Shown: piece by piece, positions 37,811 to 45,554 of the stretch
Position numbering within the stretch: the first letter of the stretch is position 1
How the letters are laid out: each line of letters begins with the position of its first letter
Assembly: GCA_943787785.1 (NCBI GenBank)
Contig: CALSNT010000001.1
Coordinates: 191,423-255,422, forward strand
Reading direction: 5' to 3'
Length of the DNA: 64,000 bases
Origin: an uncultured Paracoccaceae bacterium
GTDB lineage: Bacteria; Pseudomonadota; Alphaproteobacteria; Rhodobacterales; Rhodobacteraceae
Position numbers and translations under genes: made by a program
The notes under the pieces: model-generated
The model's input: the letters and a program-made list of their open reading frames with translations, nothing else
Database searches by the model: none
Told to the model about the DNA's origin: nothing

Positions 37811-38893
37811 ATGGCCGATTTGGACGCGCACATTAAGGAAAGTCAGGCCGAGGTGGCCGAAGCTCAGGCGAAGATCGCCGAGGTCACCAGCCGGATCGAG
37901 GCCGCGCGCCAGAAGATGGCCACAGGCGATGATATCGCCGTCGACATCGAAAACGCCTCGCTGGAGGACGTCCATGCCCATACCGCCGCGATGAACGCAA
38001 ACATTGCCGAGCTGATCATGGGGCTGGACGACGTGACGGCGGGATTTTCCCAAGATTTCAACGAGATGCGCACCAAGACGGGAATGGAGTCGTTCATCGG
38101 CATCTTCTCGCAGGGCAAGGCGGAATCGATGCGACAGGAACGCATGCGCACCGCCAGCATCGACGACAAGTTGCAGGACCTGATTGCGAAATCCGACACC
38201 ATCGTGACCCTGCTGCAGGGTCAGCTGGAGGAACTCAACAGCCAGAAGGTGAAGGTCGAGTCGCAGTTGGGCGAGACGTTGACGGAACGCGAAACCACCG
38301 TGGCGACGCTGGAGGATGCGCGATCGGAAATTCAGGCCATGGACCCGAAGATCATCGAGCTGGAGAACAAGATTTCCGTCGAACAGGACGCCGCCGCGCG
38401 GACCCGACTGGAAACCGAACTGGCCGGGCTGAACGCGACCTATAATGCGCTGGTGCAGGACGAGCAGGTGAAGCTGGCGAAATCGCAGACGCTGGAGCGG
38501 TATATCGAAAAGGGCAAAAGCTGGGTGGATTCCCTGCAGAACCAGGCGGCGACGCAGATGGTGCTGATCAACAAGCTGCAGACCGACACCAAGCAGCGGG
38601 TGGTGCTCTATGACGCGCTGACCAAATCGCTAAAGACCGCCCAGCAGCAGGACGTGGCCCACCGGATCAACGAGATCGGGGTGGAGACGGATCAGGAAGC
38701 CCAGGCCGCGATGTCGGCCATCGGTTCAGCCACCAACACCCGCATGGCCGAGATGATGGAGGCGCATGAGGATCACATGGTCTTTGCGCGGAAGGTGCTG
38801 GAGCAGAAGGCGAAGGCGGACGAACGCTTCGCAAGGCGATTCCAGGAGATCGTCGAGAAGCACGACAAGAACCTGTATGGGGCCAATAGTTGA
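37811..38893 (+). CDS. Cytoplasmic coiled-coil protein, first gene of AAA+ operon
   Basis: The 360-residue protein has no signal peptide or membrane segment. Heptad-like patterns run over residues about 1-40 (AEVAEAQAKIAEVTSRIEAA) and about 130-290 (LLQGQLEELNSQKVKVESQL and LETELAGLNATYNALV). The C-terminal helices include TRMAEMMEAHEDHMVFARKV. The overall shape, a helical protein ending in long antiparallel helices, distantly recalls TelA-type toxic-anion-resistance proteins, but I see no decisive motif. It starts the operon and overlaps the next gene by TTGA. Confidence 0.85.
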   Translation: MADLDAHIKESQAEVAEAQAKIAEVTSRIEAARQKMATGDDIAVDIENASLEDVHAHTAAMNANIAELIMGLDDVTAGFSQDFNEMRTKTGMESFIGIFSQGKAESMRQERMRTASIDDKLQDLIAKSDTIVTLLQGQLEELNSQKVKVESQLGETLTERETTVATLEDARSEIQAMDPKIIELENKISVEQDAAARTRLETELAGLNATYNALVQDEQVKLAKSQTLERYIEKGKSWVDSLQNQAATQMVLINKLQTDTKQRVVLYDALTKSLKTAQQQDVAHRINEIGVETDQEAQAAMSAIGSATNTRMAEMMEAHEDHMVFARKVLEQKAKADERFARRFQEIVEKHDKNLYGANS

Positions 38894-39171
38894 ACGACAG
38901 AATCCACGCGCTGATGCTGAGAGAATTTCTTCGCGTCGCGTGGGGGCCTGTGCTCTTCGGCGTGGCGTGCTTGGCACTGGCTGTGCAAAAATGGCATGGC
39001 GTCCTCACCCCATTGATGCTTCTGCTCGCGGTATTCGCACTGATTGCCGGCTTCGTCAGAATGGTGCGCCAAAGCCGCGGCAAGATATCGGACAACGAGG
39101 TGACGCGACTGCCGATGGATTCGGAGCGGAAAAGCGGGGCTTCGCATTTCCAGGGCTCCATGGATGACTGA
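38890..39171 (+). CDS. Small membrane protein, 93 aa
   Basis: TTG start at 38890, overlapping the coiled-coil gene's stop as TTGA. Two hydrophobic segments, VAWGPVLFGVACLALAV (about residues 16-32) and GVLTPLMLLLAVFALIAGFV (about 37-56), are followed by a basic, then acidic, soluble tail of about 35 residues. No recognised family. Its last 8 nt overlap the next gene, so it is translationally linked on both sides. Confidence 0.7.
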   Translation: MNDRIHALMLREFLRVAWGPVLFGVACLALAVQKWHGVLTPLMLLLAVFALIAGFVRMVRQSRGKISDNEVTRLPMDSERKSGASHFQGSMDD

Positions 39172-40297
39172 CGTCAAAGACGCCCTGACCCGCGATCACG
39201 CGCCCATCACTGATGCATTCGCGGCGCGGCGATACTTTGCCAAGTTCGAGGCGATCACCGGGCATTTGGGCCGAGTGGCGGCGGAGTTGGAGCGGGATGG
39301 CGAGGTGGCTGCGGACGAGGTGGAGATCCTCGGGCGTTACATCCGCTCACTGTCGGCGACTTTCCGGGCGCTGTCAAACAAGTACCTGCTGACGGGCCGT
39401 GATACGGGCACGCACTTTGGCAGTCTTGCCTTTGACAAGCACGAAAGTGGCTTTCCCATTCACGCCGAGTTGCTGACCATGGCCAATGACGCCCAGCAGG
39501 CCGAACGCCATCTGGACGGCATGGCCAGCGCGGCGCAGATCAAGGACGACATGGTCCGCCAGATTGTTGGCGAGTTGACAATCCCGACCAAGCTGCAATT
39601 CGCCATGTCACAGCGGCTCTATTACGAAGCGCTGGCCGAGGGGGAATTGTTCTGGGCGCAGATGCACCCTCAGGCCTATTGGCTGAGCGGGACCGGAGAG
39701 CGCCGCCGCTATATGATCCACTGGGCGGTCTATGATAGCCAGGTCAACCTGCCGACGATCTATCTGATGGAGGCGCAGGACACCGGACGCACCTCGCTGG
39801 TGAAGGACGAACGCCGCTGGCCCGCCGTGCAGCAACACCTGATCGCGCAATCCATGGGCGGGCTGAAGCTGCTGACCATCGCCAAGGGATTTGACGAGGA
39901 TTTCGACGACCTGCATCCCAAGCGCCTGCGCCGGTTCCATGTGGGGCCGATGTATTCCTCGGCCTTCACGCGGCAATCGGGGCCGCTGGCCAAGGTGCTG
40001 GAAGAAGCCCGCGCACCGCAGGGCCAGGACTGGGCATTGGCCTGGACGGCGGAAGAACTGGTTTCCGAGCGGGTGGAGCAGGAAAAGAAGGGTTGGTTCG
40101 GCACCGTGGACCGAGAGATTTTTGCGCTCGACCCGTTTTCCGGACGCGGCGTGGACACCGGGGCCACCCGAACGGAACGCGCCATCGTCCTGCCCCAGCG
40201 TCCCTTTCAGGTTCTGGCCGAGGCGAACCCGCCGGGGTTCCGGGATGTTCGGAAGTTTGTTGTCAGCCCGGGCGGGCGTGTGGTGACGATGCGATGA
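39164..40297 (+). CDS. Conserved-looking soluble protein of unknown function, 377 aa
   Basis: There is no signal peptide or membrane segment. The first 100 residues are helical (ARRYFAKFEAITGHLGRVAAEL). A central region is rich in aromatic residues: MSQRLYYEALAEGELFWAQMHPQAYW, then RRRYMIHWAVYDSQ and LPTIYLMEAQDTGR. The C-terminal part includes VGPMYSSAFTRQSGP, an RTERAIVLPQRPFQVL stretch and FVVSPGGRVVTMR. I recognise no family or catalytic motif. It lies third in the operon with overlaps of 8 nt and 4 nt, and is probably a partner of the AAA+ ATPase. Confidence 0.85.
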   Translation: MTDVKDALTRDHAPITDAFAARRYFAKFEAITGHLGRVAAELERDGEVAADEVEILGRYIRSLSATFRALSNKYLLTGRDTGTHFGSLAFDKHESGFPIHAELLTMANDAQQAERHLDGMASAAQIKDDMVRQIVGELTIPTKLQFAMSQRLYYEALAEGELFWAQMHPQAYWLSGTGERRRYMIHWAVYDSQVNLPTIYLMEAQDTGRTSLVKDERRWPAVQQHLIAQSMGGLKLLTIAKGFDEDFDDLHPKRLRRFHVGPMYSSAFTRQSGPLAKVLEEARAPQGQDWALAWTAEELVSERVEQEKKGWFGTVDREIFALDPFSGRGVDTGATRTERAIVLPQRPFQVLAEANPPGFRDVRKFVVSPGGRVVTMR

Positions 40298-40563
40298 AGA
40301 GGCTTGTGACGCCTTGGAGCGATGTTGAACTTGGAGATGCCGAAACATTCTCGGAGTTCTTATGGCAAATTAGAGCTCGGATTCTGTTTGAGTTTACCGT
40401 CTTCGCCATATTGGTGTTGCTTGGATACCTTGAGTCGAGATGGGCCCGAGGCAGTGATTGGCGCCCATTGCTGCCAATAGTGCTTGGAATTGTAGTTCCA
40501 GCTATTCCATTGATCTACTTACTAAAGTTCCGAAGACTGAAAGCACAGGGGACCGCAAAATGA
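40294..40563 (+). CDS. Small low-GC membrane protein, 89 aa
   Basis: ATG 40294 overlaps the previous stop by ATGA and the gene's own stop overlaps the ATPase start by ATGA. Two hydrophobic segments, ILFEFTVFAILVLLGYL (about residues 31-47) and LLPIVLGIVVPAIPLIYLL (about 59-77), flank a charged loop. A hand count gives 128 G+C of 270 (47%), against well over 60% in neighbours, with codons such as TTG, CTT, TTA and ATA that neighbours avoid. It looks like a later arrival fitted precisely into the operon. Confidence 0.75.
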   Translation: MKRLVTPWSDVELGDAETFSEFLWQIRARILFEFTVFAILVLLGYLESRWARGSDWRPLLPIVLGIVVPAIPLIYLLKFRRLKAQGTAK

Positions 40564-42488
40564 GCACACCAGCCGATCAGATGGAACTGCGCGAGGCGGA
40601 TATCGTCAAGCATTACGAGGCCGCGCTGGGTCTGCTGGACGGCTTCGATCATACGCCGCGCGTGGCCAAACCGGGCGCGGCGCCGGCTGAGAAATCGTCG
40701 GGGATCGGCACGCGGCGGCGGTTCCGGTCGACCACGCCGGGGATGGTGACACGATCCACCGCGCGGCCCGAAGGCGTGCGGCTGATCGAGCGGATCGAGG
40801 GCGTGGGCGAGGATGCCCTGCCGACCGCACTTCAGGCGGGCGTTTTGCAGGGGTTGCGGCAGGCGCTGGCGATTGCCTTTGCGGTATCCGAACAGTTTGC
40901 CGAACGCACCGGGCTGGACGCGCTGAAGCGGGACAATCTCGCCGGTGGGCTGGCCGCTGGGAAGAAGACCGAGTTTTCGGAACTGTTGGCCGCCGAAGCG
41001 CTGATCGCGCTGCACGTCTTTGGCAATGCCGCAGCGTTCCTGCTGGCGGCCCACGCGTCCGAAGTTGCGGTGGAAATCGGCGAGGTCGAGGAACTGTTGA
41101 CCGACAACGCCCCGTTGGCACTTCAAGGGGCGCTGTGGGAGCTGGATCAGGATCTGGAAAAACACGCCAGTGATGAGGCGCGCACCGTCGCCACCGTTCT
41201 GGCCTTCGCCGAACAACTGATGGAAAAGGTCGCCCTGCGCGCCAGCACCGCGCCCCGGCTGGAGGCCTTTACCGCGTCCAACTGGAAGGTCGAGGCGGAC
41301 GAATTCTCGGTCTCGGGCTTTACCCCCGCGCGGCGCGGCAAGTCGGCCTCGCTCGTGATGAGCTTCAAGATGCCGAACGAAGTCGTCGGCAACCACATCG
41401 CCAAGTATCAGGCGATGAAGCTGTCTAAAATGTTGATGGCATATGATTTCGAGCGCCGGTTGAACCCATTTGCGGAGCTCGGCGGGTTCATTTTCACCTT
41501 CATGGGTGACGGCAAACCCGGCACCGGCAAGACGACGCTGATCCAGATGATGGCCGGGCTGATCGATGGGTACTGCAAGAACGCGGATTACCCATTCCGC
41601 TATCAGAACTTCTCGATCGACCAGATCGACAGCTATCAGGGCAAATCCGGCCAGAACGCCAAGGCGTTCATCGACAATGTGATGGATCCGTCGGTGATCG
41701 GGTTCGGGACGGTGGATGACATCGACCAGATCGCCGGCAAACGTGGCGACCGGCAATCCAGCGCGGGCCAGCAAGAGGTGACGGCTGTTCTGATGGAGGC
41801 GTTCTCGGGTGCGGGCACGGTGGTACGGGGGAACTGTACCTTCGGCATGTTCTCCAACTACCCCGAAAACGTCGACGACGCCCTACGCCAACGGGCCGGG
41901 GCGCGGTTTCTGGTGGACGGGCCGCAGACGCGCGAGGATTACATCGACATCCTGCATCTGCTGCTGGGCAAGAACCACGACATTCCGGTGGGCGAACACG
42001 ATCTGTTCGCCGCGCAGGAGATCAAGAAGGCCGTCTCGGCCAGCTTTGAAAGCCACGGCAAACCGCATGAGGATGGGTTGCTGAAGGTCTGGCGGGACGT
42101 CGAGGAAAAGACCGGGCGGCTGGATACGATTGCCAAGATGGGCGCCTATCTGAGCGCGATCAAGGAGGCCGACGACCGCTTCACCGGCCGGGCGATCAAG
42201 AACATCACCGACGCGGTGAAGGTGCGGGCGCTGGACGTGGAGCTGCCGGACGAATGGATGGAGGACCCGGAGATTTTCCTGTTCAAACCCTATGATGACA
42301 AGCTGGGAATGATCCGAGAAATGACGGTGCCGATCACCGTCGACATGGTGATTCAGGAAATCAACCGCTACGCGGATTCGGAATTCCGCTATGCCGATAA
42401 ATCTGACGAGGTCGCCATCGAGAACGCCGTGCGCGACATGGGCCGGATGGAAGAGGCAAAGCGGCGGTATCTGGAAAGCAAAGGGTGA
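40560..42488 (+). CDS. AAA+ ATPase, core of the ten-gene operon
   Basis: The protein has 642 residues. The N-terminal 300 form a unique helical domain rich in Ala, Leu and Glu. The AAA+ module follows: Walker A GKPGTGKTT at 318-326, Walker B GTVDDIDQIAG around 383-392 (acidic residues 386, 387, 389), sensor-1-like Asn433 in MFSNYPEN and a probable arginine finger at 443-448 (RQRAGAR). After it come helical lid sequences and an acidic/basic tail. There is no signal peptide, so it is cytoplasmic. Substrate unknown. It probably forms a ring powering the operon's membrane partners. Confidence 0.9.
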   Translation: MSTPADQMELREADIVKHYEAALGLLDGFDHTPRVAKPGAAPAEKSSGIGTRRRFRSTTPGMVTRSTARPEGVRLIERIEGVGEDALPTALQAGVLQGLRQALAIAFAVSEQFAERTGLDALKRDNLAGGLAAGKKTEFSELLAAEALIALHVFGNAAAFLLAAHASEVAVEIGEVEELLTDNAPLALQGALWELDQDLEKHASDEARTVATVLAFAEQLMEKVALRASTAPRLEAFTASNWKVEADEFSVSGFTPARRGKSASLVMSFKMPNEVVGNHIAKYQAMKLSKMLMAYDFERRLNPFAELGGFIFTFMGDGKPGTGKTTLIQMMAGLIDGYCKNADYPFRYQNFSIDQIDSYQGKSGQNAKAFIDNVMDPSVIGFGTVDDIDQIAGKRGDRQSSAGQQEVTAVLMEAFSGAGTVVRGNCTFGMFSNYPENVDDALRQRAGARFLVDGPQTREDYIDILHLLLGKNHDIPVGEHDLFAAQEIKKAVSASFESHGKPHEDGLLKVWRDVEEKTGRLDTIAKMGAYLSAIKEADDRFTGRAIKNITDAVKVRALDVELPDEWMEDPEIFLFKPYDDKLGMIREMTVPITVDMVIQEINRYADSEFRYADKSDEVAIENAVRDMGRMEEAKRRYLESKG

Positions 42489-42802
42489 TCGCACTCACCG
42501 CATATGCCTGGCTGATGCCGGTCCTCGTGGGCGCGATTGTCGGCCTTTGGGCCGGGTGGCGCAGCGATGTGGCCAATTCCGGCGGATTGTTCCGCGCACT
42601 TGGGCTGGCCACGCTGGTTGCCGCTGCCGTCGTCTATGCCGGGCAGATGCTGTGGCTGGCGGCCTTGGTGAAGACGGCGCAGTCGACGGACTCGGTGGCA
42701 CTTTGGTCCGGCAAACTGACTGTTGCGACGGCGTTTCTGTGGCTGCCGATCATGGTCATGGCTTTCATAGGAATGGCCCTCTGGCGGAGGCGAGCGGCAT
42801 GA
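42485..42802 (+). CDS. Small membrane protein with three TM segments, 105 aa
   Basis: GTG start at 42485 overlaps the ATPase stop as GTGA. Three hydrophobic stretches: residues about 5-25 (AYAWLMPVLVGAIVGLWAG), 37-63 (ALGLATLVAAAVVYAGQMLWLAALV) and 80-100 (ATAFLWLPIMVMAFIGMALW). Short charged loops. No recognised family. The next gene overlaps as ATGA. Likely an inner-membrane subunit of the AAA+ complex. Confidence 0.75.
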   Translation: MIALTAYAWLMPVLVGAIVGLWAGWRSDVANSGGLFRALGLATLVAAAVVYAGQMLWLAALVKTAQSTDSVALWSGKLTVATAFLWLPIMVMAFIGMALWRRRAA

Positions 42803-43134
42803 GCGTGCTTGGTGGTCTGGTCCCGGTTCTGGCTTTGGTCTTGCTGTCGGTCATGGTGCCAAAGGCGCTGGGCTGGGCACTGCCAGAGGGGGTCGGCTGG
42901 CTGATCGGGAACGGGGCTATTTCGGCTGTAATCCTGTGGGCGGTTTCGGCGGGATATTTCGCGGTGGCCTATGCGATGCAGTCCGATATGCTGACCCGGC
43001 TTCTGGGTATCGACCACGTGGACACGCTCGGCCATTTCGCACGGCTGGGTCTGCTGGCCGGGATGATCTGGGCGCCGGTTATGGTGCTGTCGCTGGCAAG
43101 CCTGCCGAAGCGGTGGCGGGAGGTGGTTTGGTGA
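42799..43134 (+). CDS. Small membrane protein with three TM segments, 111 aa
   Basis: The ATG overlaps the previous stop as ATGA. Hydrophobic segments are at about residues 5-22 (GGLVPVLALVLLSVMVP), 32-57 (GVGWLIGNGAISAVILWAVSAGYF) and 82-102 (LGLLAGMIWAPVMVLSLASL). Similar in size and topology to the preceding protein, possibly its paralogous or structural partner. No recognised family. The stop overlaps the following gene as GTGA. Confidence 0.75.
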   Translation: MSVLGGLVPVLALVLLSVMVPKALGWALPEGVGWLIGNGAISAVILWAVSAGYFAVAYAMQSDMLTRLLGIDHVDTLGHFARLGLLAGMIWAPVMVLSLASLPKRWREVVW

Positions 43135-44510
43135 AACGCCTCATCGAAAAGGGCCTGATGTTCGGCAACCTAGTGGAAGTCTCCTCGCCCGCTTTGGTCG
43201 AACGCTACAACCGCGCGCTCCAGCATCTGGCGGGCAAGCAGACGAAGCTCAACGAATTCCATATCGACATCTCCGGCTTCTCGCCGCAGATCGGGCATGA
43301 GTTGGGCGATCCGCAATACCTCAACCCGAACGGCTGCAACCGACAGTTCATCCTTCTGACGACCGAGCAGCGGACTGCTCCTCTGTTGAACATGCAGTTC
43401 TCGACCTCGCGCGAGATCATGCGCCAGTTCATCGAGGCGAACGAGGCGGCGTTGTTTGCCCTGACCGCGCGGGATGCGGTGGCGGGTGAGCTTGCCAATA
43501 CCGTCTTTGAAGTCTCGATCCCCGAACGCCTGTTGGCGATCCGCCGGATCACGGTTGAGGCGGACACAACCGGCGCGCATGTCGCGGACGCCCATGAGTT
43601 GAACGCCAAGATTGCGCAGTTCCGCGAGGAAGACGACGCCTGGTTCGACGATGTGCTGATTGCCAAGATGATCGGGCTGGCAAAGAAAACCGGCGACGTG
43701 ACCCGCAATCCGGTCACGCTACCCCGGATGGAGTTCGAGACTCCGAATTTCTGGACGCGGCATTTCGGCGGACTCTATGTATTCCGCTCGACCGACGAGA
43801 GCGGCGTGATCCACATGGCGGACGACGATGATCCGTTCGAGGATCTGCCCGTTGATCGCGTCATGGCGCGTGAGGATGCCAACAAGATCGCGCGGTTCCT
43901 GTCGGACAACGATCTGGTCGAACCGATCGTCAAGGCGCGCGGCGCGGATGCCGCCGCGATCCTGCGCCAGAAGATGGATTTCATGTTGGTCGATGTGGCC
44001 GCAACTCTGGGTCAGGACCTGAAAGGTGCGACCCGGCGCGATCTGCGCAATATCGCGCGGCAGTTGGGCAGTGCCCTGCCGCCCGCGTTTCACGGGCTTG
44101 GCGACCTGCTGCGCTGGGTGGAAACCGGTGGCAAGTGGCCGCGCATCACCTCGGAACATCCGGCGTTCTTTTACACGCTACGCGCCACCGCCGGGCCAAC
44201 CCGTGATCTGGTCAATATGCTGCTGGCCGAGCTGACACCGCTGGACGTGCGCCAGCTGTTCATCTGTCACAAGGAGCTGTTTTACGGCCTCTATGCCGGG
44301 TGGTCGGATGCCAAGAAGTCCTATGTAGCGGATTTTCTGGAAGCCGAGTATCAGGTGGACAAGGCCGGTGCGCGTGCGGCGTTGTTCGGGGCCGAACCGG
44401 GGATGGCGGAAACGTCCGATACGCCTTCGCCCTGGGACGAGCCGAAAGGGCGGGCGCACCAGATTGAACTCGTCGGCCCCTGGGGGGCCGTAAGGAAGGA
44501 GCGAGACTGA
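43131..44510 (+). CDS. Soluble protein of unknown function, 459 aa
   Basis: GTG start. No membrane segment or signal peptide. It starts MKRLIEKGLMFGNLVEVSSP, followed by RYNRALQHLAGKQTKL and FHIDISGFSPQIGHELGDPQYLNPNG. Middle: VFEVSIPERLLAIRRITVEAD. C-terminal half: ARQLGSALPPAFHGLGDLLRWV and HKELFYGLYAGWSDAKKSYVADFLEAEY. I believe it belongs to a Rhodobacterales-enriched family of unknown function but cannot name it. Always expected with the AAA+ gene (inference). It overlaps neighbours by 4 nt and 1 nt. Confidence 0.85.
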   Translation: MKRLIEKGLMFGNLVEVSSPALVERYNRALQHLAGKQTKLNEFHIDISGFSPQIGHELGDPQYLNPNGCNRQFILLTTEQRTAPLLNMQFSTSREIMRQFIEANEAALFALTARDAVAGELANTVFEVSIPERLLAIRRITVEADTTGAHVADAHELNAKIAQFREEDDAWFDDVLIAKMIGLAKKTGDVTRNPVTLPRMEFETPNFWTRHFGGLYVFRSTDESGVIHMADDDDPFEDLPVDRVMAREDANKIARFLSDNDLVEPIVKARGADAAAILRQKMDFMLVDVAATLGQDLKGATRRDLRNIARQLGSALPPAFHGLGDLLRWVETGGKWPRITSEHPAFFYTLRATAGPTRDLVNMLLAELTPLDVRQLFICHKELFYGLYAGWSDAKKSYVADFLEAEYQVDKAGARAALFGAEPGMAETSDTPSPWDEPKGRAHQIELVGPWGAVRKERD

Positions 44511-44773
44511 TGGGATATTTGCGACTTGGCTTCTTCGCCTTCGTCATTCTGACGCTGTTTTACTGGGCACTCAGCTGGTATTTCCGCTCGCTCGCCCGTG
44601 GCGGGCTGGAGCGGGAGTGGGACGAAGAGGTGCGCGAGGGTGACCGGGATGAGTGGATCGACAAGGGCATGGCCGAGTACGACGCCTCGCTGAAGAAGAA
44701 GCTGGTTCTGGCCGTCTACGTGATCCCGGTTATCGTGATCATCGCACTGGTTTACCTGACGAATTACGCCTGA
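44510..44773 (+). CDS. Small two-TM membrane protein, 87 aa
   Basis: TGATG overlap with the previous gene. An N-terminal hydrophobic segment (LGFFAFVILTLFYWALSWYF) and a C-terminal one (LVLAVYVIPVIVIIALVYL) flank an acidic central stretch (LEREWDEEVREGDRDEW). The loop is highly charged and likely faces the cytoplasm, where it could contact the AAA+ ATPase. Similar small proteins are widespread in Rhodobacterales genomes, sometimes misannotated as efflux pump parts; function unknown. Confidence 0.8.
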   Translation: MGYLRLGFFAFVILTLFYWALSWYFRSLARGGLEREWDEEVREGDRDEWIDKGMAEYDASLKKKLVLAVYVIPVIVIIALVYLTNYA

Positions 44774-44786
44774 GGAGGGCAGCATT

Positions 44787-45446
44787 ATGCGCTATATCCG
44801 ATGGACGGTCTTTCTGCTGGTGTTGCTGACCCTGTTCAGCTTCTTCCACTATAATCTGCCCCAGCGCGATATCGTGCGCGTGACCTCGACCGAAGTGATC
44901 CGCGCCGATTTCACCCGCTTCAACCGGTTTTTCTATGCACAGGCCGATAGCGGCAATACCGAGCTGGCAAACCGCGATCTGCGCCTGATCAATGCATCGC
45001 GTACCAACGGGCGGGTTTCTGTCTACCGTAACGAGGATACCGGCTTTGGTTGGCCGCCCTACTTCAAGCTCGACAGTTCCAACCTGCAGGCCGAGGCGGC
45101 GGACCTGATCTCGACTCGCGCCGAGCCGATCTGGGTGGCGATCACCCACTATGGCTGGCGCAACGAGTTTCTGTCGATCTATCCCAACGCGATTGCGGTG
45201 CGTGAGGTTGCAGGGCCAGACGTTACGCTGATCCCCTGGGTCAACATCGCGATATTCGGGATGTTGCTGGTCGCGATCTTCCTGATCTGGCGGATGCTGC
45301 GCCGCTTTCGCCGTCGCGCGATTGAACCGTTCCTTGACCGTGCCGACGACCAGCTTGATCTGGCCAAGGCGCGCTATGCAGGGTTTGCCGGCGGCATACG
45401 CGCCTGGCTGGATACCTGGCGGAAAAAGCCGCCGCGGTTGAAGTAG
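44787..45446 (+). CDS. DUF1523 family membrane protein
   Basis: The protein has 219 residues. The N-terminal helix (WTVFLLVLLTLFSFFHYNLPQRDIVRVTSTEV) with HYNLPQ and DIVRVT is the DUF1523 signature. The middle domain carries DLRLINASRTNGRV and VYRNEDTGFGWPPYFK, and a second helix (INIAIFGMLLVAIFLIW-like, about residues 151-170) is followed by a basic cytoplasmic tail. The central domain is probably periplasmic. No function has been assigned to the family. Last gene of the operon, after 13 nt, followed by two stem-loops. Confidence 0.85.
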   Translation: MRYIRWTVFLLVLLTLFSFFHYNLPQRDIVRVTSTEVIRADFTRFNRFFYAQADSGNTELANRDLRLINASRTNGRVSVYRNEDTGFGWPPYFKLDSSNLQAEAADLISTRAEPIWVAITHYGWRNEFLSIYPNAIAVREVAGPDVTLIPWVNIAIFGMLLVAIFLIWRMLRRFRRRAIEPFLDRADDQLDLAKARYAGFAGGIRAWLDTWRKKPPRLK

Positions 45447-45447
45447 C

Positions 45448-45488
45448 TCCGGCGCTGGCGCGCCGGATCGGAAAGGGGGCCAGCCCCC
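45448..45488. terminator. Two adjacent stem-loops after the ten-gene operon
   Basis: TCCGGCGC/GCGCCGGA (45448-45467, loop TGGC) starts 1 nt after the DUF1523 stop. It is followed by GGGGG/CCCCC (45475-45488, loop CCAG). Neither is followed by a long T-run. They probably end the operon or protect its 3' end. The second shares GGGGGCCAGCCCC with the structured element at 6852-6872. Confidence 0.5.
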
Positions 45489-45554
45489 TCCTGGCTTTAC
45501 GGCCAATTCACCCGCGGGAAATTATCAAACCGATGATGGCCACGAAGACGCGCG

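Noticed and set aside
37811-38893. Naming the coiled-coil protein as TelA (tellurite resistance)
   Set aside because: Only general helical layout is similar; no TelA signature could be identified.
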